Origin: a virus
Virus record (IMG/VR): IMGVR_UViG_3300020283_000037
Coordinates: 1-20,745 of that record
Strand: one strand, 5' to 3'
Length of the DNA stretch: 20,745 nt
Part shown: positions 1 to 8,900 of the stretch, in pieces
Layout of the letters: every line of letters starts with the position of its first letter
Position numbering within the stretch: the first letter of the stretch is position 1
Notes under the pieces: generated by a model
Told to the model about the DNA's origin: nothing
Seen by the model: only the letters and a program-made list of their open reading frames with translations
Database searches by the model: none
Position numbers and translations under genes: made by a program

Positions 1-1
1 G

Positions 2-430
2 TTTTGGAACTGTATGGACTATGGTGTCGTCAGTGTGGACAAGAAATTCATTGGTTCAATGGATTTTGAGTGTTACACTCGCGATCATGGTAATGTAAAA
101 GGAACTTATGTCTGTACGATTGACAACTATCATCATGACCCAGACTACGTAGACTGGGCAACGAGTGAAAATCCTGCCGAACATAAGTCTCATAACCTAA
201 TTGAACTTGAAAACGGACAGTATGCACTCTATCCAAACAATAGATTACGTATTTTTGATAATAGTCTGACACCTGTAGAACCTAAAATGCCTGATTTTAA
301 GGTTTCTACTCAGTATTATCAAGTTGAAAATGGTTACAAGCGTCTCGGTATGGGTCGTGAAGATGAATACTTCTGGAAAACGGCAGACGAACGCGAAAAT
401 AAATACACCGAATCACCCAAAGAGGACTAA
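2..430 (+). CDS. Unrecognised phage protein, 5'-truncated by window edge
   Basis: The reading frame is open from base 2 to a TAA at 428-430. The first ATG is at 14, but the frame continues upstream of it (FWNC precedes MDYG), so the gene may well begin outside the window; at least 138 residues are visible. The visible part is acidic and rich in Tyr, Asp, Glu and Asn, with a compact stretch beginning DYGVVSVDKKFIGSMDFE and later NGQYALYPNNRLRIFD, which reads as a small beta-rich fold. The last 25 residues are strongly charged and look disordered. There is no signal peptide or membrane segment. I have an impression of similar hypothetical proteins beside baseplate genes in marine T4-like phages, but I cannot name a family. 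Its stop touches the next start codon, so the two are probably translated from one message. A virion or assembly role is inferred from position only. Confidence 0.7.
   Translation, partial: FWNCMDYGVVSVDKKFIGSMDFECYTRDHGNVKGTYVCTIDNYHHDPDYVDWATSENPAEHKSHNLIELENGQYALYPNNRLRIFDNSLTPVEPKMPDFKVSTQYYQVENGYKRLGMGREDEYFWKTADERENKYTESPKED
398..405 (+). promoter_or_regulatory. Putative T4-like late promoter box (AATAAATA) before the 431 gene
   Basis: AATAAATA matches the NATAAATA late-promoter consensus of T4-like phages (TATAAATA in T4, read by the gp55 sigma factor with gp33 and the gp45 clamp). It lies 25 bases before the ATG at 431, inside the end of the upstream gene. Initiation a few bases downstream of the box would give a leader of roughly 18-20 bases that still contains the AGAGGA ribosome-binding site. 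A short A/T box can occur by chance, so the case rests on its placement, which matches the boxes ahead of gp25 and gp8. Confidence 0.5.
421..426 (+). promoter_or_regulatory. Ribosome-binding site for the 431 gene
   Basis: AGAGGA is a good Shine-Dalgarno match, four bases before the ATG at 431. It overlaps the last codons of the upstream gene, whose TAA abuts the ATG. This supports 431 as the start of the small gene. Confidence 0.7.
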
Positions 431-682
431 ATGGGCAATTCACCCGTTGATAGGGACAAAAACCACATGTACAAAATGTGGGGAACAACAAACTTAATTA
501 CGGATTACTGGTCAATGCCTAATAATTACATGCACGAATACTGGTCCAAACCACATAAAACCGAAGATCCAGAGGAAAGAGTGATCCAAGAAGTTTATGG
601 TGACCCTGCTGCCATAAATAAAGTCAAGAAAACTACTGACCAATGGCAATTTCACGGGAATCAAGAGCATTTAGAGACATAA
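431..682 (+). CDS. Small unrecognised protein, rich in aromatic residues, upstream of gp25
   Basis: This encodes 83 residues with a strong ribosome-binding site (AGAGGA at 421-426) and a start directly after the preceding stop. I do not recognise the family. The composition is unusual: four Trp, five Tyr, five His and five Met, concentrated in residues 12-45, where the pattern YW recurs (DYWS, EYWS). The second half (EDPEERVIQEVYGDPAAINKV) looks helical. There is no signal peptide or membrane helix. The final 40 bases overlap gp25 in another frame, and a candidate late promoter for gp25 sits inside this gene. In T4-like phages short baseplate proteins such as gp53 occur near gp25, but T4 gp53 is about 196 residues and I see no resemblance, so I do not assign it. 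A small virion or assembly accessory protein is a positional inference. Confidence 0.72.
   Translation: MGNSPVDRDKNHMYKMWGTTNLITDYWSMPNNYMHEYWSKPHKTEDPEERVIQEVYGDPAAINKVKKTTDQWQFHGNQEHLET
613..620 (+). promoter_or_regulatory. Putative T4-like late promoter box (CATAAATA) before gp25
   Basis: CATAAATA matches the NATAAATA late consensus and ends 22 bases before the gp25 ATG at 643. It lies within the coding region of the preceding small gene. Initiation a few bases downstream would give a leader of only about 15 bases. No good Shine-Dalgarno sequence precedes gp25 (only a weak AAGAAA). The spacing is nearly the same as that of the gp8 box. Confidence 0.55.
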
Positions 683-1044
683 GTCTGTCTTTTGACCCAC
701 ATCCTGTGACAAAAGACTTGCCAATTTTGAAGAACGCAAGAGCAATCACGCGATCTGTTCAAAATTTAGTGCAAACGATCCCTACAGAAAGGTTTTTTCA
801 ACCTATTTTAGGGTCTGATGTACGGGCAAGTCTTTTTGATTTCGTTGATTTTGCCACTGCGGGCGTAATTGAAGAGCAAATTATCACAACAATTGATAAT
901 TTTGAACCTAGAGTTGCAAATGTGCAGGTTGATGTAGATCCTCAACCAGATAATAACACATTTAATGTTACTGTCTTTTATGATATTGTTGGTCAGGACT
1001 TTCCTACTCAAGAATTTTCATTTTTGCTAGAGGCAACAAGGTAA
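643..1044 (+). CDS. 25: Baseplate wedge subunit gp25 (GPW/gp25 family)
   Basis: This encodes 133 residues, about the length of T4 gp25 (132). In T4 and other contractile systems gp25 (TssE in type VI secretion) sits in the inner wedge, joins the gp6-gp7 core bundle and helps nucleate sheath polymerisation. Family features visible here are the N-terminal AFRDISLSFDPHPVTKDLPIL segment (positions 9-29), the TIPTERFFQPILGSDVR segment (about residues 45-61; the family typically has a PGER/PTE-F-P-GS core followed by a conserved aromatic), the amphipathic helix through EEQIITTIDNFEPRV, and a final beta hairpin ending in FSFLLEATR. The start is fixed by the family N-terminus MAISR and overlaps the preceding gene by 40 bases. 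The next gene, gp6, begins one base after the stop, which matches its role as gp25's direct binding partner. The Shine-Dalgarno is weak, but a late-promoter box lies just upstream. Confidence 0.95.
   Translation: MAISRESRAFRDISLSFDPHPVTKDLPILKNARAITRSVQNLVQTIPTERFFQPILGSDVRASLFDFVDFATAGVIEEQIITTIDNFEPRVANVQVDVDPQPDNNTFNVTVFYDIVGQDFPTQEFSFLLEATR
1038..1041 (+). promoter_or_regulatory. Ribosome-binding site for gp6
   Basis: AAGG lies four bases before the gp6 ATG at 1046, inside the last codons of gp25. An AGAGG at 1029-1033 is a stronger match but is twelve bases away, which is rather far. One or both may load ribosomes. The close coupling to gp25 also allows reinitiation. Confidence 0.5.
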
Positions 1045-1045
1045 T

Positions 1046-2947
1046 ATGCCTTTTACTAAATTTACAAATCTAGATTTTGACCAAATTAGGTCCCAAATCA
1101 AAGACTATCTCCGTGCAAACTCTACGTTTACGGACTTTGATTTTGAGGGATCTAATTTTTCTGTCTTAATTGACACGTTAGCGTATAATACTTACATTAC
1201 TGCCTATAACTCAAACATGATTGTCAATGAATCCTTCTTGGATTCGGCAACTTTGAGAGAAAATGTTGTTTCTTTGGCAAGAAATATTGGTTATGTACCT
1301 CGCTCCAGAAGCGCCGCTAAGGCGCGTATCAGTCTGAAGGTAGATACACGAAGCAGCACCGCCCCAAACGGCGTCACGAGTCCTACAATGACCTTAGAAG
1401 CGGGTCTGATATGCGTAGGAAACGTCAATGAGAGTCAATTTGTCTTCTCAATTCCAGAAGATGTCACCGCTGCGAATGATTCTGGAGTTGCACACTTTAA
1501 TGACTTATATGTTTATCAAGGAACTTACTTAAAAAAACAATTTGTCGTTGATGGATCGTTAGATCAACGCTTTATTTTACAAAATCCGTTCATTGATACC
1601 TCCACAATCGTTGTAAAAGTCAAAGGAGCTTCAGATTCGGGTGAAGGAAGAGAATATGAACTTGCTAAAAATATTTTAAACCTCAATAAGAACTCCGAAA
1701 TCTATCTTTTACAAGAAGTTCAAGACGAAAGGTACGAACTTCTCTTTGGTGACGGATATTTTGGCAAAAAATTAGAGAATGGTACAATAATTACCGTTTC
1801 TTACATCGTTACTGACGGTATTGATGGAAATGGGGCGAAAAATTTCGCATATTCTGGAAGAGTTACTGATAATCTTGGAAATATCATCGTTCCGACTTCT
1901 GATGTTACCATTTCAACCTCCGAAAAAGCACAAAATGGTGGTGATATTGAAAGTATTGACTCAATCAAGTATTTTGCGCCAAGAATTTACTCCTCACAAT
2001 ATCGTGCAGTGACTGCACGCGACTATGAGGCAATAATTCAGTCAATTTATCCAAATACCGAGTCAGTTTCTGTTGTTGGTGGTGAAGAATTAGATCCACC
2101 AGAGTTTGGAAACGTAATTATTAGCATTAAACCTAAAAATGGCGATTTTGTTTCTGATTTTGACAAGCAATCTATTGCTGCAAAGCTGAAAAATTACGCT
2201 TTGTCGGGTATTAATCAGAAAATTACGGATCTTAAGGTTCTTTTTGTTGAGATTGATTCTGCAGTCTACTATAATAATTCAAAAGTCTCAAATGTCAATG
2301 ATCTGAAGTCAAAAGTTATATCAACGTTGAATACTTTTGCTACCGCAAACATTAATCAGTTTGGTGGACGCTTCAAATATAGTAAATTGTGTCAAACCAT
2401 TGATAGTACTGATAATGCCATCACTTCCAATATTACGAGGGTGAGAATTAGAAGAAATCTGAAAGCATTAATCAATCGCTCCGCTCAGTATGAACTTTGC
2501 TACGGAAACAAGTTCCGTATGGGTCGTGATGGATTTAATATTAAGAGCACTGGATTTGGTCTCTCTGGAAGAAATGGAACATTCTATTTTACTGATACTC
2601 CAGGAGTAAATGGTAAAGGAGTCATCTCTGTTGTTAGAGAAAGAAATGAAAGTGGAGAGTTTGAAGTTATAATCAAGTCTGCAGGAACAGTTGACTACAT
2701 GAAGGGTGAGATATTATTAAATACGATTACGATCACTTCCACAGTTAAGGAAAATAACATTATTGAAATTCAGGCAGTGCCTGATTCTAATGATGTTATA
2801 GGTTTGAAGGATCTTTATCTTTCTTTTGACGTTGCAAATAGTGAGATAAATATGGTTAAAGATACTATTACATCTGGCGAGCAGATCTCTGGCGTCGGTT
2901 ATAAAGTTACTTCAAGTTACCTAAACGGAGAACTTAAGAGAGGATAA
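1046..2947 (+). CDS. 6: Baseplate wedge subunit gp6 (baseplate J-like)
   Basis: This encodes 633 residues, close to T4 gp6 (660). gp6 dimers form the continuous ring linking the baseplate wedges around the hub; the family is related to phage Mu gp47/P2 gpJ and TssF. The N-terminus (FTNLDFDQIRSQIKDYLRANS) and the region through LIDTLAYNTYITAYNSNMIVNESFLDSATLRENVVSLARNIGYVPRS (about residues 40-90) match the conserved helical part of gp6. The middle has the VTARDYEAI motif (about residues 323-331) typical of baseplate J-like proteins, preceded by RIYSSQYRA. The C-terminal third (from about residue 490) is beta-rich and probably contacts other wedge proteins. It starts one base after gp25 and its stop is two bases from the next ATG, so the three are almost certainly co-transcribed. 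A possible late-promoter box for the next gene lies near its 3' end. Confidence 0.95.
   Translation: MPFTKFTNLDFDQIRSQIKDYLRANSTFTDFDFEGSNFSVLIDTLAYNTYITAYNSNMIVNESFLDSATLRENVVSLARNIGYVPRSRSAAKARISLKVDTRSSTAPNGVTSPTMTLEAGLICVGNVNESQFVFSIPEDVTAANDSGVAHFNDLYVYQGTYLKKQFVVDGSLDQRFILQNPFIDTSTIVVKVKGASDSGEGREYELAKNILNLNKNSEIYLLQEVQDERYELLFGDGYFGKKLENGTIITVSYIVTDGIDGNGAKNFAYSGRVTDNLGNIIVPTSDVTISTSEKAQNGGDIESIDSIKYFAPRIYSSQYRAVTARDYEAIIQSIYPNTESVSVVGGEELDPPEFGNVIISIKPKNGDFVSDFDKQSIAAKLKNYALSGINQKITDLKVLFVEIDSAVYYNNSKVSNVNDLKSKVISTLNTFATANINQFGGRFKYSKLCQTIDSTDNAITSNITRVRIRRNLKALINRSAQYELCYGNKFRMGRDGFNIKSTGFGLSGRNGTFYFTDTPGVNGKGVISVVRERNESGEFEVIIKSAGTVDYMKGEILLNTITITSTVKENNIIEIQAVPDSNDVIGLKDLYLSFDVANSEINMVKDTITSGEQISGVGYKVTSSYLNGELKRG
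2845..2852 (+). promoter_or_regulatory. Possible late promoter box (GATAAATA) upstream of the giant gene
   Basis: GATAAATA lies inside the end of gp6, 97 bases before the ATG at 2950. It matches NATAAATA but is much farther from the start than the boxes before gp25 and gp8. A box of the same sequence sits at almost the same distance (98 bases) before the DUF4815 gene. Chance remains possible. Confidence 0.3.
2939..2944 (+). promoter_or_regulatory. Strong ribosome-binding site for the giant gene
   Basis: AGAGGA, within the longer purine run AAGAGAGGATAAGA, is spaced five bases from the ATG at 2950. It overlaps the final codons and stop of gp6. This is the strongest Shine-Dalgarno sequence in the window and supports the chosen start of the 3,955-codon gene. 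Confidence 0.75.
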
Positions 2948-2949
2948 GA

Positions 2950-5900
2950 ATGATACAAACAGGCTTTGAAAGAAGGGTAAAAGTACAGCAAGTAATTGAT
3001 AGTCAGTTACCCGAATTTCTTAGATCCGAAAGTCCAAAATCAATTGACTTTCTGAAGCAATATTATATTTCTCAAGAACATCAGGGCGGTGCTACTGATA
3101 TTGTTGAGAACTTAGACCAGTATCTTAAATTTGACAACCTTACACCAGAGGTTGTCACTGGATACACCAGTTTGACTGCTGGAATTTCCTCTACTGCCGA
3201 TACAGTTCAGGTTTCCACGACTAAAGGATTTCCTGATGAGTATGGTCTGTTCAAGATCGGTGATGAAATTATAACATATACTGGAAAAACTGCAACTTCT
3301 TTCACTGGATGTGTACGAGGTTTCAGTGGTATTTCTTCATATCGTTCTGCACTTGATCCTGAAGAACTTGTATTCAGTGATACGTCTCAGGAAGTTCATG
3401 CAAGTGGCGATATTGTACAAAACCTAAGTTCTTTATTTCTCAAAGAATTTTACAAAAAATTAAAGTATTCTTATGCTCCTGGTCTTGAAGACGTTGATTT
3501 TGTAGATGATTTAGATGTTAATAACTTTGTAAAAGAAGTAAGAGGTTTATATGAGGCAAAGGGAACTGAGGATTCTTTCAAAATTCTGTTCAAGGTTCTT
3601 TACGGTGTTAATGCATCTGTAATTGATTTAGAATCAAAACTCATTAAACCCTCATCAGCAAAATTTACAAGAAGAGAGGAGGTTGTTGTAGAGAGGATTT
3701 CTGGTGATCCCAATAAGTTAGTTGGTCAAACGATTGTAAAATCTACTGATTCTGAAACTCAAGCGTCTATTTCTGAAGTAGAAATTCTTACTCGGTCTGG
3801 AATTAGCACATATTTTAAGCTTAAGTTATTTGTTGGTTTTGATGATAGGGATGTTGTAGAAGGGACTTTTAAAGTTCAACCATCCACAAAAGTTTCAAAT
3901 AGCGTTAGTGTAGGTTCTTCTGTTGTAACTGTTGATTCAACAGTTGGATTTGCACAGACTGGAACTTTGATTTCTGGTAGAAATACTATTGAGTATTCTG
4001 ATAAAACTGTAAACCAATTCCTTGGATGCAGTGGTATTGGAACTGCCATACCTCCAAAAACAGATCTTAGAACCGACGAAGTTTACATAGGATACGAAGA
4101 TGGTGACCTTTCTAAGAAAGTAGAAATTAGAATTGGTGGTGTTCTCTCTGATGTTAAAATTACCGATGACGTTTTACTCTCCAATGAGGGGCAAAGGATA
4201 TTTGTAAAAAACATTGGTGAAAGAATCAAAAATCCAGAAGTCAATAAAACTGATAAGCAAATATTTGCTAATAGTTGGATATACAATACAAGTTGTAGAT
4301 TTGACGTTGTAAGCATCAATGGTGCCACAGTACAATTGAAAAGCGAGATTGACAAATCAAGTCTCAAAGTTGGAGATTCTGTAGATATTTTGAGTGGAAC
4401 TACAGAAACTGTTCTTCACGCCAATGCTGTAGTTGCTTCAATTACTGCCTCAAATAAGCAAATCACTCTTAACAATCTTGCAGGATTCACTGGTATTAGT
4501 ACGGCAATTTATACGATTAGGAGAAAACTTAAAACCGCTACTAGTAGTGGCACTCCACTATTTTATGGTGACAACAACATCACCACTGATGTTCAGAATG
4601 TATATACTGATGACACTCATGCATATGTTGCTTCAAACTCTCTACCATCATATGACATTCTTGAAAGTTCTTTAAGTGCAACTTTAGCTTCTGCTTCTGG
4701 TAGTGCACTTCAAGGATTTAACAACTCAACTTTGAAATATAGTATTATTTCTTTTGCATCCCCAGTTCCATTTGTAACTGGCGATGAAGTATTTTACAGA
4801 GCGTCCTCAGACACCCTTGTAGGCGTCCCTGAGGGGATTTACTTTGTTAAGGTACTGTCTGCATCCAATCAAATAAAACTGTTTGCTTCTAGGTCTTTAA
4901 TTGAATCGGACTCTTCTATTGAGTTTACATCTGCTGGTCCTGGAACACATAAGTTTGTTCTTATAAGTCAAAAAAGTGATGCAATTTATCCTCAACAATT
5001 ACTGAAAAAGTTTCCTTTAATCAGAAATATTAAAGATGGAAAAGGAACATCAACTTTGCCAGGATCTACTGGAATGTTGGTCAATGGTACAGAAATTATA
5101 AGTTATAAGTCAACTGATAAGATTTATTCTGGTCCGATTAAAAATGTTAGATTGTATAATGGTGGAAACGACTATGATGTAATAAATCCACCAACTATTG
5201 AAATTGACTCTCCTGGTGCTGCTCATACGACTGCACTTGTTAGACCAGTCGTTCGTGGTAGTGTTACTGAAGTAAAAATTGATCCTCAAGATTTTGATAT
5301 TATTGATGTTCCATCCATTACTATTAGTGGTGGTAATGGTTCTGGAGCTGTTCTTCAACCAGTTTTAGAAACCAGGTATCGCGAAATTGAGTTTGATGCT
5401 CGTTTAACTGGTGGTGGTGGAGCGATTGATAATAGTGATGAAACCATCACGTTTAATACACCTCACAACTTGAGGAATGGTGACGCAATAGTCTATAGTA
5501 GAAATGGCAATAATGCAATTGGTGTTGGAACTTTTGGTGGTTCAAATGATCATCAAGATAGAGCATTAGCAAGTGGATCTGTATATTATGCTCAAGTGGT
5601 TAACACAACCACGATCAAATTGTATGAAACTTTTGAAAATTACTCAAGTGGTATCAACACAGTAGGATTTACAACTGCTTCTCAAGGCATTCATAAGTTT
5701 AGATTATTTGATGGTAAGAAAAATATCAGTTCCATCAAAGTTATCAATTCGGGAACTGGATATGAGAATAGACAACTTAAAGTTAAACCTGAGAGTATCT
5801 CCACAGTATCTGATGTAATCACATTCAAAAATCATGGATTTGCTGATGGTGATAAAATTGTTTATAGTACAGATGGAACTGCTGTAACTGGTCTTACCAC

Positions 5901-8900
5901 CACAGTTCAATACCAAGTTTTAAAAATTGATGATCATTCATTTAAACTGGCAAATGCTGGTGTTGGTGGAACTAATACAACAAATTATACAAAAAACCAT
6001 CATGTTAATATTACTGGATCTGGAACTGGATTCCAAAACTTCTCTTATCCCCCAATAAGTATTACTGTCAATGCAGAATTTGATGGTGTATCTGGTGTAA
6101 TCACAGCAACTCCTTCTATAAGAGGTGAGATTGTTGATCTATACTTGTATGAAACTGGAACGGGATATGGATCAACTGTTCTTAATTTTGAGAAAAAACC
6201 AAATATAAAAATCAAAAATGGAAAAGATGCTGAACTTAAACCATTAATTTCTGGTGGAAAGGTAGTTTCAGTTCAAGTTACAAATCCTGGATCAGAATAT
6301 TCTTCGTCTCCGGACCTTGAAGTTGAAGGTGAGGGTCTTGGTGCAAGACTCAGATCAATTGTAAGTGATGGTAAAATTACTCAAGTCGTAGTTATCGCTG
6401 GTGGCAGTGGTTATGAACAAACTACCACATCAGTAGTCGTAACACCAGCAGGTAACAATGGTGTTGTTGATGTTGAAGTTAGAGATTTAACTTGCAACAT
6501 GCACAGCAGATTTGGTGATGAAGTATTAGTTGAGACTAATAATAAACTTGGTTATGGTTTAGTTGGATATTCTACTGCTATAGGTGCAGACACATTTGAA
6601 GATATTGGAGGAACACACTCTCCAATTATTGGTTGGGCATATGATGGCAATCCCATTTATGGTGCTTATGCTTTTGTAGATCCATCAGATGTAAATTCTG
6701 GTGTTAAAATCTTGTCAAGTGGTTATGAATTAGCAACTGCAGAAGTTTCTGATAGACCAGTCGGTTTTACAGCAGGATTTTTTGTTGAAGATTACAAGTT
6801 TACAGACTCTGGTGATTTGGATGAGCATAATGGAAGATATTCCAAAACTCCAGAATATCCTAATGGAGTTTATGCCTATCACGCTTCAATTACCAGTGAT
6901 GGAAAAAATAGTAAGTTCCCATTCTTTATGGGCGACTCATATTCTTCCGTCCCAGTAAATCAAAACATTGATCAAACTTTTGATTTCAATTCTTCCGATT
7001 TGAGGAGAAACACACTCCCTTATGTTGCTGGCGATAGATTTGCAACCAATGATTTTGTTTCTGAACCTAATGAAATTATTACTCAAAGTGCAGTAATTGA
7101 TTCTATCAGCAAAGGTTCTGTTAGTGGATTTAAAATTAACGGAGCTGGAACTGATTATAGAGTTGGCGAGTCTGCAATATTTGATAATACTGATACAAGT
7201 GGAGGGGGACTTTCTGCGTATGTTTCTAGGGTCACTGGCAAATCAATTGAAAGGATTGATACAACGATTCAGTCTTTTCAAAATGTAGTATTAGTTAGAG
7301 AGTCTCCTGAGGTAGTATCAGTAAATGTTGATCCCTCACACCCCTACTTTGATAACGATCAAATTGTTATTTCTGGACTGTCAACATTTATTTCGGGCGT
7401 AACAAAATCTCATAAAATTGGAGTTTCTTCCGAAAGAACGCGATTGTCAGTGGAGTTAGCTGCCAATTCTACTGTTGGTTTTGTCACTGACATGTTTGTG
7501 AATAGAGTTGTCAACTCTATTTCTGTAGGTAGCACTTTAGGCATTGGAACAGAAACTTTATCTGTTTTGGGCACATACCCCAATAAAAAAGTTGTCAGGG
7601 TATTGAGGGGGATTGTAGGTGCCGCACACACTGCAAATACTGATGTATTTGTATCTCCAAGTAAATTTACTTTACCATTAAGTGTTCCAGACTTTGATTC
7701 TTCTTTGAATGATAAAGTATTTTTCAATAGCATTCAATCTGTAGGTATTGGGACAACAACTGGAGCATCTTCATCCAGATCTTATTTTACTGGAGATAGA
7801 CATTATACAATCTCTGTTCCAAATCAGTCGGTTTACTTACCAGACCATCCTTTCAAAACTGGTCAGCAAGTTACATTTGAAAGATTTAGTGGATCTCAAG
7901 GATTTACAGTATCTAATACTGAGACTAGTGCAACATTCAGCATTCCTCAGAGTGGTGACACTGAAACATTATTTGTAGTCAAAAAGACTAATGATTTAAT
8001 CGGTCTTTGTACACAGGTGGGACTTACCACTAATACTGAAGGTCTTTACTTTAGAAATATAACGTCTAATGCTGATAGTAGAGATTTTAGATATTCTTTA
8101 ACTTCAAATAAAACTCAAATTACTGCAAAGGCAGAAAAAATTAGAGCAAAGGTTGCAGTTTCTACAGCACATGGTCTTAATAATGGCGATACGATCAACT
8201 TGAGCGTCAATCCTGATCAGTCGGTAGGTATTGGTACATCAGTTTCTGTTTATTTGAAGTACAACTCTGCAAATGACAAATTGCTTGTTAATCCTGTAGG
8301 ATTTAACTCTACAGCAGTAAGCACTTCCACAAATAGATTTACTCTAACTGGTCATGGTTTCAAAACCGGCGATAAAGTATTTTACGACTCCGATCTTGTT
8401 GTATCTGGTCTTGAGACAGGTTCATACTTTGTTTATAAAGTTGATGATAATACAATTAATCTTGCAAACTCAAGATTTAATGCTGTCTCCGAACCACCAA
8501 TAGTTGTAAGTTTGGGGTCAACTGGTGGATCTAGTCAGGAGTTGTCACTAATTAATCCAAACCTCTCTGTTGTAAGAGATAATAACCTTGTATTCAACGT
8601 AAATGATTCTTCCTTAAGTGGTTATAAGTTTAGACTTTATTATGATCGTAATTTTGAAAATGAATTAGTTTCTATCGGATCTTCCACAATTTTTAATACC
8701 GTTGGAGTTGGAACTGTTGGTATAGCAGATACGGTTACTGCGTCAACCTTCACTTTAAATTATCATAAAGATCTTCCATCTAAGATTTACTATCAACTAG
8801 ACAAATCTGGATATATTAGCACTGCAGATACCGATGTTGTAAATTATTCTGAAATTAATTTTGTTGATAGCACTTATACCGGATCTTATGAAATCATTGG

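Noticed and set aside
431-682. Assignment of the small gene as gp53
   Set aside because: Its length (83 residues against about 196 in T4) and sequence show no gp53 features; neighbourhood alone is not enough.
2003-2019. 17-base near-perfect palindrome (CGTGCAGT-G-ACTGCACG) in gp6
   Set aside because: It encodes the conserved AVTARD segment of baseplate J-like proteins, so protein constraint explains it; no operator or terminator context.
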